From: Cupriavidus pauculus
Lineage (GTDB): Bacteria > Pseudomonadota > Gammaproteobacteria > Burkholderiales > Burkholderiaceae
Reading direction: 5' to 3'
Assembly: GCF_002858765.1 (NCBI RefSeq)
Contig: NZ_PJRP01000007.1
Span: 219,724-283,723 of the forward strand
DNA length: 64,000 bases
Shown: in pieces, positions 17,044-26,602 of the stretch
Layout: each line of letters starts with the position of its first letter
Position numbering within the stretch: position 1 is the stretch's first letter
Notes under the pieces: generated by a model
The model's database searches: none
What the model saw: the letters and a program-made list of their open reading frames with translations, nothing else
What the model was told of the DNA's origin: nothing
Position numbers and translations under genes: made by a program

Positions 17044-20000
17044 TCAAAACGGCGCTGCGAACATCAGCCGTACGCCTTGCTGCAAGCCACCCATGCCAAA
17101 CATCACGTTGTAATCCAGGCCGAGCGTCAACGTCCGCATCCGCAGCTTGCCGCCCAAGCCGACCTGAATGCGGTCGCGGCCGAACGGCGATCCGGTCACT
17201 GTATAGGCGGGACCCGCGCCGGCCAGGTCGGCGTAGGCCAGTCCGGCCGCGCTCTGTCCATTGAAGTCGTGCTGGTACTCCACCCTCGCGAACGGCAGGA
17301 ACGTTCCCCAGCGCGTGGACTGCGCATACTCGGTGCGCAGCCCAATCGTGCCAGACACCGTTGTCACAGTCTGGCCAAAATAGGTCAGTGCGCTAAAGCC
17401 TGCGCCGCTCTCAGAATAGCGATCCAGCTTGCTTTCCGAGACCGACAGACGCCCGTATGGCGAGATCAGCCACGCCGCATCGCGATACTCGTACCCGGAT
17501 GACACCGACGCGAAGATCTGGTAACCGCCGCGATTGCCATAGGCGAATGCGTTCTCGTCGCCCACCCAGCGTCGTGAATCGAAATCAAGCGAGCCGTAGC
17601 CTGCCACGCCATCGACGAAGAGCGACGGACGCGGTCGATAACTTCCATACAGCGCGAAGCTATAACTGTCGGCCGTACTACGCGTGCCGGCGCTGCCTAC
17701 GTCCGTCGAGTCGCGGCCGTATCCGACACCTACGCCGAGCGTCAGCTCATCGGAGAAACGGTAGTCAGCCCCTGCAGTGACGCCACCCGTGGTGAAGCGG
17801 AAGCCCGATCGCTGCGCGGCCGTATTGGCAAAGCCGAAGTCCACCGTGCCCGCGGTCCAGAATGCCAGTCGCGTATCGTCATGCTCCACGAGCGACCTGT
17901 CACCACTGTTTGGGAGGTCCGGCGCGGTGCGTGAGGCGTCGTCGCTTCCCCCTGCCCCGTCGCCAGCGCCTGCCTCGGCAGCAATACCGGCCTCGCGCGT
18001 GTCACGTGTGCCCCCGCTATTGACTGCAGTGCGTCGTCCCATCCCGGAAGCATTACCAGAGACACCCATGCCACGCAGGCAGGCGTCGCGGGCTGCAAGA
18101 TTGGGCTCGGACTGACAGCGCTGTGGATCGCTCTCCGTACGCGGCATCTGCACGGTGATCATGTTCCCAGACGGCGCACGACCTTTTCCGTGCAACTGCT
18201 CCAGGCGTTGGTTGTAGTTGCTGATCTGCGCGGTCGCAAAGCGGCGCGCCGCCTGGATCTGCGCGTTGATCAGGCCGGAGACATCCGGGTCGGTCGACGG
18301 GTCCCGACGAGCCGCCACACTCACCTCGATCACGGCGGGAGACGAGGTTGCTGTGGCATTGCTAAGCGTGTAGGTCACCACGGCCACGCCTGCATAGGTG
18401 GCCGCAGGTGTGAACGTGACGGTGTATCCCGTCTCGGCAAAGGGCTGCTTGCCAGCGCTGGCCGGTGTTTTGGAAGCCGTGGCCGCCACAGTGGCGCTAC
18501 CTGCGTTTGACGGTGTCACCGACACTACCGTTGCGCCCGTGAATGGCCCGCCGGTGGCGCCTTCGGTCACGTCCACGCTCGCCGGCCGATTGGCAAGGGT
18601 CGATATCTGGCGTTGCACCACCGGCACCGGTACCGCATTGACGTTGACCGTGACGAGCACGGGGGCCGACGAACCAGCGCTATTGGCCAGCGTATAGGCA
18701 AAGGTCACGGCGCCCGCAGTCGTTACCGTCGGCGTATAGACGATGTCCAGTCCGTTGATCACTGCACTCCCACTCGTGGGAGGCGTGGTGATGCTCACAC
18801 CAGAGAATGGCGCGCCGGTGGCGTTTGCCGCGGCATGAATGGTGACAGGCGCGTTGGACGGCACGGTCAGTGAAACCGGTGGCGCGGTCGGAATGGTCTG
18901 TCCAATGGACAGGGTATAGGCGCGCGTCACGGTGTATGGGGCGCCTGTCCCCGTACTGCTGTCAGTCGCCCTGACGGTGAACGCGTAGGTACCCAGCGCT
19001 GTGGGCGTCCCAGCGAGCGTGCCGGTCGCCGAATTGAGCGTCATCCCGGGCGGGAGCGCACCACTAATGAGGGAAAACGCATAGGGCGCGATGCCACCGC
19101 TGGCCGAGAACGTGCTGTTGTATGCCGTGCTTATGGTAGGCGCCGGCAGCACGCTCGGCGTCAGCGTCAGGGTGGCGGCACCTACGGTCAACGAATAGGC
19201 CTGGCTGCCGACGTAGGGTCCCGCGCCGCCAGTGCTGTCCGTGGCGGTGACGGTGAAGTTGTAGGTGCCCCCGGCCGTCGGCGTGCCCGAAATCGCACCG
19301 GCAGTCGACAACGTCAGGCCTGCGGGCAGTGTCCCGGACGTGACCGTAAAGCTGTACGGGCCCGTTCCGCCGGATGCGCTGACAGTCTGGGTGTAGGCGG
19401 CCCCAACTGTGGCGGCGGGCCAGGTCGCTGGACGGATGGCGATCGTTGGTGCACCCAAGGTCATGGTATATGCACGGGCGCCGGTAAAGCCATTGTTGTC
19501 CCTGGCCGTGATCGTGAAGACGTACGTGCCGCCTGCCGTGGGCGTTCCCGAAATCGTACCGCCACTGCTCAGCGTCAGTCCCGCCGGGAGCCCCCCCGCG
19601 GTGACCGCATAGGTGTAGGGTCCAGCCCCGCCATTTGCGGCCATGGTCTGCGAGTAGGCGATCCCTACGCTTGGGTTAGTGACCGTTGCAGGTGCGACCG
19701 TGACCGTGGGCGCCATGGCTGTCAACGTATAGGACTGGGTGACCGAATACGGTCCGTTGCCTCCGCTGCTGTCGATCGCCATGACCGTAAAGCTCACCGT
19801 TCCAGCGGACGTCGCCGTGCCGCTGATCGAATTGCCATTGAGGATGAGGCCGTTAGGTATCGAACCACTGGTGAAGGTGAAGGCAAGGGTGTAGGGGCCA
19901 ACGCCGCCCGTGGCAGTAAACAGTTGGTTGAATGCGGTCCCGATTGCCGCGCTGAGCGTGCCCCCCGCAGGCGACAACGATAGCGTCGGTGCGCCCACTG

Positions 20001-21264
20001 TCAAGGACAACGTTGAGCTCGTGGCAGAGAACGGTCCGGTGCCCGTGCTGCGGTCCGTGGCCTGGACGGTGAAATTGAACGTTCCACTGGCCGTTGGCGT
20101 GCCGGACAGCACGCCGCCCGACGACAGGGTGAGGCCGGCCGGCAGCGCACCCGACTGCATCGTATAGGTATACGGACCCGTTCCCCCACTGGCGCCGGCA
20201 AGGGAAAAGCCATATGCAACGTTCACCGTGGCGCCTGTGGGTGCCGGCGGCGCGTAGGTGACGGTTGGCGGCGCTACGGTGACCGATATGGTAGCGGGTG
20301 CCGAGGTCCCCGCTCCATTGGTGGCGAAGTAGGTGAACGAGTCAGGTCCGGCATAGCCGGATGTTGGCGTATAGGTTATCGCGGTGCCCGAAGCCACGGC
20401 CGTGCCGTGGGTTGGCGATATGGCCACGGCCACACTCGCTGGCGCCCCGCCACCGATGTTCAGCGTCAGCGCGTTGTTTGCGCTCCCGTACGCCACGGTA
20501 GCGCTGACCGGATTCGCTACAGGTGGCGACGCAACGTAGGTGAACTGGTCTGCTGCGCTCGTCGTACTCGTCCCGGACCCCGTGGTGACGGTGACGTCTA
20601 CCGTACCGGCAGACCCGGCAGGCGCCGTGGCGGTAATCGACGTTGAGCCATTGAACACGTACGACGCGGACGTCGCACCAAAACGCACCCCGCTCACACC
20701 GATGAAGTTAGTGCCAGTGATCGTCACGCTCGTGCCGACAGCCCCCGATGTGGGCGAAATCGACGTAACAGTGGGGGGACCCGCGGCGATGACAAAATTG
20801 ACGGTGCCGTTCGGGATCCACGTGCCGCCGTCATTGCTTGTAAAGAATGTCGCGGTATCGGTACCAACGAAACCGGCCGGCGGCGTATAGACAAACCCGT
20901 TGTCGTTGGTCCCGTTGGGCAGGTTGCCGTTGTAGATGTAGAACGTGCCGCCCTGAGCCGTCGGCGTGGAATAGGCACTCGCGCCAAAGTTGCCATTGCC
21001 AGACGCGTCGAATGCAATGCCGGCCAGCAAGGGGTCACAGGCACTGTTGTCCGCAGCGGAAAAGGTATATATCTTTTGCGTATTGGCGGTGACTGGCACC
21101 GTGACCGTGCATGGGGCGCTCATTGCCTGCTGCGACAACGCCATCAGCCATATGGCAAGGACGAGTCCCAGCGCACGCCGCATTGTGTCCATGGCCATCG
21201 CCATGACACACCCACTCCAGGCGGCACCATGGGTGCCGCCGCCCCGATTGTTCTGTTTTTGCAC
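17044..21264 (-). CDS. Large autotransporter with IPT/TIG and Ig-like repeats
   Basis: The 1406-residue protein starts at a GTG with GGAG seven bases upstream. It has a long signal peptide (to about residue 50, AMSA). An IPT/TIG domain spans about 163-245, then a cadherin-like unit about 246-332. Five about 90-residue putative-Ig repeats cover about 333-795, each with a GGxGPYxxxxxxGxLPxGLxLxxxGxxSGTP core. Two further Ig-like units follow. A basic linker precedes a C-terminal 12-strand-type autotransporter barrel (about 1130-1406) ending in Phe, as outer-membrane proteins do. It is probably a surface adhesin. Repeats are diverged at DNA level. Confidence 0.88.
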   Translation of the reverse strand: MQKQNNRGGGTHGAAWSGCVMAMAMDTMRRALGLVLAIWLMALSQQAMSAPCTVTVPVTANTQKIYTFSAADNSACDPLLAGIAFDASGNGNFGASAYSTPTAQGGTFYIYNGNLPNGTNDNGFVYTPPAGFVGTDTATFFTSNDGGTWIPNGTVNFVIAAGPPTVTSISPTSGAVGTSVTITGTNFIGVSGVRFGATSASYVFNGSTSITATAPAGSAGTVDVTVTTGSGTSTTSAADQFTYVASPPVANPVSATVAYGSANNALTLNIGGGAPASVAVAISPTHGTAVASGTAITYTPTSGYAGPDSFTYFATNGAGTSAPATISVTVAPPTVTYAPPAPTGATVNVAYGFSLAGASGGTGPYTYTMQSGALPAGLTLSSGGVLSGTPTASGTFNFTVQATDRSTGTGPFSATSSTLSLTVGAPTLSLSPAGGTLSAAIGTAFNQLFTATGGVGPYTLAFTFTSGSIPNGLILNGNSISGTATSAGTVSFTVMAIDSSGGNGPYSVTQSYTLTAMAPTVTVAPATVTNPSVGIAYSQTMAANGGAGPYTYAVTAGGLPAGLTLSSGGTISGTPTAGGTYVFTITARDNNGFTGARAYTMTLGAPTIAIRPATWPAATVGAAYTQTVSASGGTGPYSFTVTSGTLPAGLTLSTAGAISGTPTAGGTYNFTVTATDSTGGAGPYVGSQAYSLTVGAATLTLTPSVLPAPTISTAYNSTFSASGGIAPYAFSLISGALPPGMTLNSATGTLAGTPTALGTYAFTVRATDSSTGTGAPYTVTRAYTLSIGQTIPTAPPVSLTVPSNAPVTIHAAANATGAPFSGVSITTPPTSGSAVINGLDIVYTPTVTTAGAVTFAYTLANSAGSSAPVLVTVNVNAVPVPVVQRQISTLANRPASVDVTEGATGGPFTGATVVSVTPSNAGSATVAATASKTPASAGKQPFAETGYTVTFTPAATYAGVAVVTYTLSNATATSSPAVIEVSVAARRDPSTDPDVSGLINAQIQAARRFATAQISNYNQRLEQLHGKGRAPSGNMITVQMPRTESDPQRCQSEPNLAARDACLRGMGVSGNASGMGRRTAVNSGGTRDTREAGIAAEAGAGDGAGGSDDASRTAPDLPNSGDRSLVEHDDTRLAFWTAGTVDFGFANTAAQRSGFRFTTGGVTAGADYRFSDELTLGVGVGYGRDSTDVGSAGTRSTADSYSFALYGSYRPRPSLFVDGVAGYGSLDFDSRRWVGDENAFAYGNRGGYQIFASVSSGYEYRDAAWLISPYGRLSVSESKLDRYSESGAGFSALTYFGQTVTTVSGTIGLRTEYAQSTRWGTFLPFARVEYQHDFNGQSAAGLAYADLAGAGPAYTVTGSPFGRDRIQVGLGGKLRMRTLTLGLDYNVMFGMGGLQQGVRLMFAAPF

Positions 21265-22024
21265 CCGTTTTCTCCCGCAACCTCGCTTCTACGGCAAGGC
21301 TTGTGCTTCCGGACCTGATCAGGGCGCTTACGCTAACAGAATGGGGCAAAGCAGTATGTCCCCTAAACGAGGGACAGGGATCGGACTGGACAGTTATCGC
21401 GATCCCCGGAGGTCAGTGGCGTTATTTAGCCGGTCGTGTAGTTGTACCCGCACGCATCCGCACCCCGCTTGCGAGCAGCGTACCTGAGGATTTTCTGTGC
21501 AAAATAGCAACCTGGAACAGTTAAGCGTGCACGTTTTCTAAGTATCAGAAACGCATCGTGGATTCAATTGTTCGATGCAACACTATCTTGTGTGGGAAGC
21601 GGAGGTGCTGTGAACACGAGCCAGCCATGGAGCCGCTCGCATGCATAAACAGCGTTCCACCGCCCGAAATCTCAGTCAGTGCAATGTAAGGAGAACTCCA
21701 TGATCAAGGTCAACGTGATGTATCCATACACCGAAGGCGCGCGCTTCGACCACGCCTACTACTACCGTGATTGCGCTATCTGCACTGATTGTCGAATCGG
21801 TCCTGGGTGATCGCCGTATGCAGTACGACACCGAATGTGCACTCAGGATCGATTTCGATGGATTCAGGCGGCGTTCGCTAGGATAGCGGCCGTCGATCGG
21901 CCCGGTCCGCGGGAGCCCGAGACCGGCCAGAAACGGACGCTCGCCAACACCTTCCATTTCAGTCTCGGTTCTCTACGGTTATGTTTTTCTACCCAGAAGG
22001 TAGCCGGCCCTCCCGCGGCCCTGT
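21265..22024. other. Intergenic region with one gene relic
   Basis: About 760 bases between the autotransporter start and the MATE pump stop. The only recognisable content is the EthD-like relic at 21660-21769. The rest shows no convincing reading frame. Confidence 0.4.
21660..21769 (+). pseudogene. Truncated copy of the EthD-like gene at 26010, including its leader
   Basis: The 40 bases before the ATG at 21700 and the first about 22 codons are nearly identical to those of the intact gene at 26010. Both have the leader words ATCTCAGTCAGTGCAA and GTAAGGAGAA and the peptide GARFDHAYY. After an extra TAC and YYRD the similarity stops abruptly and the frame ends at 21810. It is a duplication relic, not a functional gene. 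Confidence 0.7.
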
Positions 22025-23485
22025 TCATGGCACAGAGCCTAGCGTTCGACAATTGTGCGACAACTGTCTTAGCTCGGTCGAGAAGCGCCGCCATAGCAGA
22101 ACACTCGTCGCTCCAAAGGAAGTGCATATTCCCAACCACACGCCTGCGCCGCCCAAGCCGAGTCCACTGCTGCAAAGTATCATGGCAGGCAGGCCTATGG
22201 CCCCATGTCCGATCAGCGTGCTGGTCAGCCCTGCAGCGGTATTCCCGAGGCCACGCAGAAGGCCCACGAAGATATTTTGAAAGCCGGACAGGAACTGGTT
22301 GACGACGCCAAACCAGAGCAGAGTGCTTGCTGCGGCGAAGACAGCCGCATCCGCGTGCGTCCCTGCGAGGAACGGCGAGAGAACGATCGAAGGAAAGAGC
22401 AAGTAGGCCAAGCCGATAATAGCCATCGGAACGGAGCAGGTTACGAGGGCCGCGCGCGCGATGCCCCTAATTTCGCCGCTTTGGCCTTGCCCAATGGCTC
22501 GACTCACCAGGATCGACGATCCATGAGAAAGGCCCACATTAAGTTGGTAGACGACTTTGGTTAATTGGTTGACGACGTTGGAGGCCGCCAGTAAGGCCGG
22601 GCCGCAATTGCCCATCAAGACAGACGCGAGTGACATCACTGCTGCTTCAAGTCCGTACGTCAGCGAAATTGGTGTTCCCATCCTAGCCAATTTGAGAACA
22701 GTGCCGCGCTGAGCCCGCCATACGGCAATGGAGAGGAAATTGTTGAAGGCTTCGTCGCGATTGACGGCGCGAAAATAGACGGTGAAGGTCCACGCCTGTA
22801 CCAAGGTTGTTGACAGAGCCACGCCCGTCAATCCCAGCCTCGGCATGCCTAGCCAGCCATGGATAAAGACTGCGTTTAACAGTGCATTCACGGCGACGGA
22901 GGCTACCGTCACCCCTAACAGGGACCCCGGCCGGCGCATGCCTACAGCAAACTGCCGCAGGACGTTGAGCCAGACCATCGGCAAGAGGCCTGGTGCAAGT
23001 GCAATCATGGTCGGCCTGGCGAGTGCGATCACGGCTGCATCCTGACCAAGGAATGCCAGTCCATAGCCCGACGCAGCAAGCAGGCTGCCTGAAATTAGCG
23101 CGGCCAACGTGCCGAGAAAAAGCGCGGATCGCACGAGGTCGCGAATCTCTTCTTGAATAGGCGCATCGGGCACTCCATCCAATATGCGTGATTCCCCCCT
23201 CCCAATCGAGGCGGCGACGAGATTGCCCAGTCCCGTTACCAGCCCGACGCACATGGTGCGGCACTGGTTGTAGAGCAGCATAGCCAAGCCGCCCGCTGCC
23301 AGGGCGTCCATGCCGAGCGGTGCCATCATCATGAGATCGACGGTCGTCAACGCGATTTGCGCAAGCTGGATGCCAGTAATCGGCGCGGAAAGCGCAATCA
23401 GATTCCGATACTGAGGAGGCAGGCGAATCATGCGGGCGGTTGCTGGCAACTGACGGCCATTGTGAGAAAATCTATCGGTGTGCAT
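22025..23485 (-). CDS. MATE-family multidrug/Na+ antiporter (NorM-like)
   Basis: The inner-membrane exporter has about 12 hydrophobic segments. It opens with LIALSAPITGIQLAQIALTTVDLMMMAPLG, a typical MATE helix 1, and has a repeated half with PISLTYGLEAAVMSLASVLMG. The chosen start gives 486 residues, normal for the family. The frame is open to 23635, which would overlap the divergent LysR gene, and a later ATG at 23431 is also possible. No start has a good ribosome site. The divergent LysR gene may control it. Cargo unknown. Confidence 0.85.
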   Translation of the reverse strand: MHTDRFSHNGRQLPATARMIRLPPQYRNLIALSAPITGIQLAQIALTTVDLMMMAPLGMDALAAGGLAMLLYNQCRTMCVGLVTGLGNLVAASIGRGESRILDGVPDAPIQEEIRDLVRSALFLGTLAALISGSLLAASGYGLAFLGQDAAVIALARPTMIALAPGLLPMVWLNVLRQFAVGMRRPGSLLGVTVASVAVNALLNAVFIHGWLGMPRLGLTGVALSTTLVQAWTFTVYFRAVNRDEAFNNFLSIAVWRAQRGTVLKLARMGTPISLTYGLEAAVMSLASVLMGNCGPALLAASNVVNQLTKVVYQLNVGLSHGSSILVSRAIGQGQSGEIRGIARAALVTCSVPMAIIGLAYLLFPSIVLSPFLAGTHADAAVFAAASTLLWFGVVNQFLSGFQNIFVGLLRGLGNTAAGLTSTLIGHGAIGLPAMILCSSGLGLGGAGVWLGICTSFGATSVLLWRRFSTELRQLSHNCRTLGSVP

Positions 23486-23606
23486 ATCCGAGAAACCAAG
23501 GCACCGATGCGGGAATCTTGCGATTTCCGGCAAATTATTTGACATTCTGGTCGGAATACCCGAAAACACCTGCATGCTTATTTCGACGGCACCTTGAGGA
23601 AAATTC

Positions 23607-24485
23607 ATGCCGAGCGCGCTCCGTGTCTCTCTCAATGCGATTCGGGTATTCGCAACCGTGGCACGTAGGGGGAGCCTTACTGCCGCCGCGGACGAGCTGT
23701 GCGTGACTTCCAGCGCAGTGAGCCATCAACTCAAAAAGCTTGAAGATGAGTTGGGGATCACGCTGCTGCGCCGTGGAAGCAACACGGTCTCCCTCAACGA
23801 GGCAGGACGCCGTTTCTATGACGAAGTTGGCCCGGCAATCGCCCTTATCGAGCGCTCGACGGATGCCCTGCGCCGTGACGAATCTGAAATCAGCGTACAA
23901 GCCTCGACTTCCCTCGCAGTGCGTTGGCTGATTCCGTCGCTTGACCGCTTTAGAGCGTTATGTCCCAAAGCGCGCGTACGGGTGGAAACCGGTCCGGCAA
24001 GGGGGGCTCTCGATACCTCATTCTGTGACGTCGAGGTACGTTACTTCCGGGAGGGCGTGGCGACCGACGGCTGGAGTTTGCTTGCGCCCGATACAAGCCG
24101 CCCGGTGGTTTCGCCGCACGTGCTCTCCCCAGGCTCCCGGCGAAAGAAGCTCTCTATTTTCGATCTGCCTGCGATTCAACGCGCAACTGGAAACTGGGAC
24201 TGGGCGTGCTGGGGCAGCAACTTCGGCATTTCATTGACGGATCTTCACTTCGCACATACGTTCGATACGGATGATGCGGCGCTTCAAGCTTGTGTCGCCG
24301 GGCTCGGCGTGGTGCTGGCGCCGCCGATTCTTACCCGCAAAGAATGTCGCGCAGGCATTCTGGTAGCCCTTCCCGGATTCGAGGCCATCAAGATTGGTGA
24401 ATATCGCTATCAACGACGGTCGGACTCGAGAGTGGCGCGACGTTTCTGTGAATGGATGGAGGCCGAAGTTCGGGATACCGATTGA
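23607..24485 (+). CDS. LysR-family regulator, GcvA-like
   Basis: The 292-residue protein has an N-terminal winged helix-turn-helix (residues about 8-65, with GSLTAAADELCVTSSAVSHQ) and a GcvA-type effector domain containing ALQACVAGLGVVLAP. GAGGAAAA seven bases before the ATG supports the start. It is transcribed away from the MATE pump gene and probably controls it through the shared intergenic region. The inducer is unknown. Confidence 0.88.
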   Translation: MPSALRVSLNAIRVFATVARRGSLTAAADELCVTSSAVSHQLKKLEDELGITLLRRGSNTVSLNEAGRRFYDEVGPAIALIERSTDALRRDESEISVQASTSLAVRWLIPSLDRFRALCPKARVRVETGPARGALDTSFCDVEVRYFREGVATDGWSLLAPDTSRPVVSPHVLSPGSRRKKLSIFDLPAIQRATGNWDWACWGSNFGISLTDLHFAHTFDTDDAALQACVAGLGVVLAPPILTRKECRAGILVALPGFEAIKIGEYRYQRRSDSRVARRFCEWMEAEVRDTD

Positions 24486-24638
24486 ATGTCCGCTTCGAAG
24501 TAATCCCAACGGCTGAGATGGGTTGCCACTTTCGCCAACAAGACCACGCTCACAGATCGGAGACGCAGGCCGGTTGCTTCTGCCGCTGGCCCTGAGAACC
24601 AGGGTTGCGCGGGCAACTTGACAAGCCTGCGCACCTAT

Positions 24639-24673
24639 TCTAGTTTACGAGAAATAGTATCTATTAAACTAGA
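24639..24673. promoter_or_regulatory. Palindromic operator upstream of the XRE-cupin gene
   Basis: Perfect 9-bp arms (TCTAGTTTA at 24639-24647, TAAACTAGA at 24665-24673) flank a spacer that holds a second small inverted repeat (AATAG-TAT-CTATT, 24653-24665). The site ends three bases before the start codon and is A/T-rich against the high-GC surroundings. Autoregulation by the XRE-cupin protein is inferred. It leaves almost no leader, so translation may also be affected. Confidence 0.55.
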
Positions 24674-24676
24674 CGG

Positions 24677-25267
24677 ATGGATATCAACACGATCATCGCT
24701 CGCCGCGTGAAAGAGCTTCGCGATGCGCAAGGCTGGTCGCTCGACGCGCTGGCTGAACGCAGCAAAGTCAGCCGCTCCGCCATTTCCCTGATCGAGCGCG
24801 GCCAGAGTAGCCCCACTGCTTCGGTTCTAGACAAACTCTCCGCCGCATTGAACGTCACGCTCGCCTCACTGTTCGAGCAGCAAGCCGAGGAAACCACGGA
24901 TCCGTCGCCAATGTCGCGCGCCGGCGAGCAGGTCGTCTGGATCGATCCGGCGTCGGGGTACGTCCGTCGCAACCTGTCGTCCACCGCGCCGTCCCCGATC
25001 CAACTCGTCGAGGTCAGCTTTCCCGCAGGGCAGCGCGTCACGTATGAGACAGGGGCGCGGGAGACAGAGGTGCATCAGCAGGTCTGGATCATCGAAGGAA
25101 GCATGGAAATGACCATCGGCGCCAAGAGCTGGCAGCTCGAAATCGGTGATTGCCTGACCATGCGCCTGGACGCACCGATCACGTTTCGTAATCCAACCAG
25201 AAAGCCCGCGCGCTATCTCGTGGCACTCGCGAATATGTCGACCAACAACCCCAGGGGAAATGGATGA
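24677..25267 (+). CDS. XRE-type regulator with C-terminal cupin
   Basis: The 196-residue protein has an XRE helix-turn-helix at about residues 10-65 (ALAERSKVSRSAISLIERGQ) and a cupin-2 sensor domain at about 112-180 (VHQQVWIIEGSMEM, LEIGDCLTM). Such proteins often control small transport or amino-acid/polyamine catabolic units and bind the metabolite in the cupin. It overlaps the GNAT acetyltransferase gene by four bases, so the two are one operon. Part of this pair is duplicated as a relic at 38.1 kb. Confidence 0.88.
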   Translation: MDINTIIARRVKELRDAQGWSLDALAERSKVSRSAISLIERGQSSPTASVLDKLSAALNVTLASLFEQQAEETTDPSPMSRAGEQVVWIDPASGYVRRNLSSTAPSPIQLVEVSFPAGQRVTYETGARETEVHQQVWIIEGSMEMTIGAKSWQLEIGDCLTMRLDAPITFRNPTRKPARYLVALANMSTNNPRGNG

Positions 25268-25791
25268 GTGGCAATGTAACCGTGCGGCGCGTCGGTGCAG
25301 ACGACGCTTACGCTTGTGTGGAGGGACTCACGGATGTGCTCATTGACTGCGTAGAAGACGGCGCGTCGGTAAGCTTCATGCTGCCAATCGGACGGGAGAA
25401 AGCGGCCGCGTTCTGGCGCAATGTCGCCGCTGACGTGGTACATGGCGGGCGCGTCTTGCTCGTCGCTGAGGATGAGGCAGGACAGATTGTCGGTACGGTG
25501 CAGGTCATCACCGCACAACCGGAGAACCAACCGCATCGCGCCGATATCGCCAAGATGCTCGTACACCGCCGCGCCCGGCGAAACGGCGTCGCGCAGCGAC
25601 TGATGGTCGCCGCCGAGGTTGCCGCGCGACAGGAAGGCAAAACCGTTCTCGTCCTCGATACCGTCACCGGGGGGGCTGCAGAACGGTTGTATCAGCGTGT
25701 AGGCTGGCACCGTGTGGGGGACGTTCCGAACTATGCGTTGATGCCTACCGGCGAGCTTTGCGGAACGACGTTCTATTGCAAGCAGATTTGA
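25264..25791 (+). CDS. GNAT-family N-acetyltransferase
   Basis: The 175-residue protein carries the acetyl-CoA binding motif region RRARRNGVAQRLM (about residues 100-112, variant of Q/RxxGxG/A), preceded by a beta strand VGTVQVI and followed by a C-terminal strand with the Tyr of LYQRVGWHRVG. It is translationally coupled to the XRE-cupin regulator. Substrate unknown. Relatives in such pairs are often annotated as tabtoxin- or amine-acetylating. The tail MPTGELCGTTFY recurs in the relic at 38.1 kb. Confidence 0.87.
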   Translation: MSGNVTVRRVGADDAYACVEGLTDVLIDCVEDGASVSFMLPIGREKAAAFWRNVAADVVHGGRVLLVAEDEAGQIVGTVQVITAQPENQPHRADIAKMLVHRRARRNGVAQRLMVAAEVAARQEGKTVLVLDTVTGGAAERLYQRVGWHRVGDVPNYALMPTGELCGTTFYCKQI

Positions 25792-26009
25792 TCGGTTGGC
25801 CCCGTTTTTCTCATCCCCGTTGACACGCAGGGGATTCAGCCCGTTCGGCCCTCTTCGGCCCAAAGCTGCCCTTGAGGTATGCTCGCCGAGTATCGCCGCG
25901 CTTCTCTTCAACTTACCGCTACACCGCCGGAGTACGCATGCGACCCGAACACGCCAGCCATTGCGTTCTACCGCCCGATATCTCAGTCAGTGCAAAGTAA
26001 GGAGAACCC

Positions 26010-26336
26010 ATGATCAAAGTCAGCGTGATGTATCCGTATGCTGAAGGCGCACGCTTCGACCACGCCTACTACCGCGACCGGCACATGCCGATGGTGAAGG
26101 CGAGGCTGGGCAGTGCCTGCGCCTACTACACCGTCGAAAAAGGCCTCGCCGGCGGAGCGCCAGGTGCACCTCCCGCCTTCGTTGCGATGTGCGCGTTCAT
26201 CTGTGATTCCGCCGAAGGCTTCCAGGCCGCCATGCAGGAACACGGCGCCGAGATCCTGGGCGACATCGCCAACTACACCGACATCACGCCGGTCGTCCAG
26301 GTCAGCGAGGTCGTCGTCGAACGGTCGGATCGTTGA
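26010..26336 (+). CDS. EthD-family protein
   Basis: The 108-residue ferredoxin-like protein of the EthD family has IKVSVMYPYAEGARFDHAYY at the start and RDRHMPMVKARLG next. The family includes small accessory proteins of ether and aromatic degradation, with mostly unproven roles. GTAAGGAGAA six bases before the ATG supports the start. A truncated duplicate with the same leader lies at 21660. It is 218 bp after the GNAT gene on the same strand. Confidence 0.85.
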   Translation: MIKVSVMYPYAEGARFDHAYYRDRHMPMVKARLGSACAYYTVEKGLAGGAPGAPPAFVAMCAFICDSAEGFQAAMQEHGAEILGDIANYTDITPVVQVSEVVVERSDR

Positions 26337-26602
26337 ACGCACAGTATCGAGTCTGACGAGACCCGGGCTTTGGACTCGATAAGCCTGTATCTGGACGGCT
26401 TCAGGACCCTGGAGTCCGCCTTTGGCCATCCCTGCCCCCCATCGCGCGCACCGCCTTCCACGAACCCGAAGCCCAGTTTTGTGAATCATGAATTCCTTTG
26501 TCCGGGGCACGGGCCTATCGTAGGTCACGCATCACAACGTTAAAACAACGACGACAAGCGCCACCGCAACCAGGCGGGCCAGCGCCGCACAAGGAGACAT
26601 GA

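Noticed and set aside
18900-20300. Regularly spaced repeats that could suggest a CRISPR or satellite array
   Set aside because: The period is about 270 bp, in frame with the Ig-like protein repeats, and diverged at DNA level. They are coding repeats.
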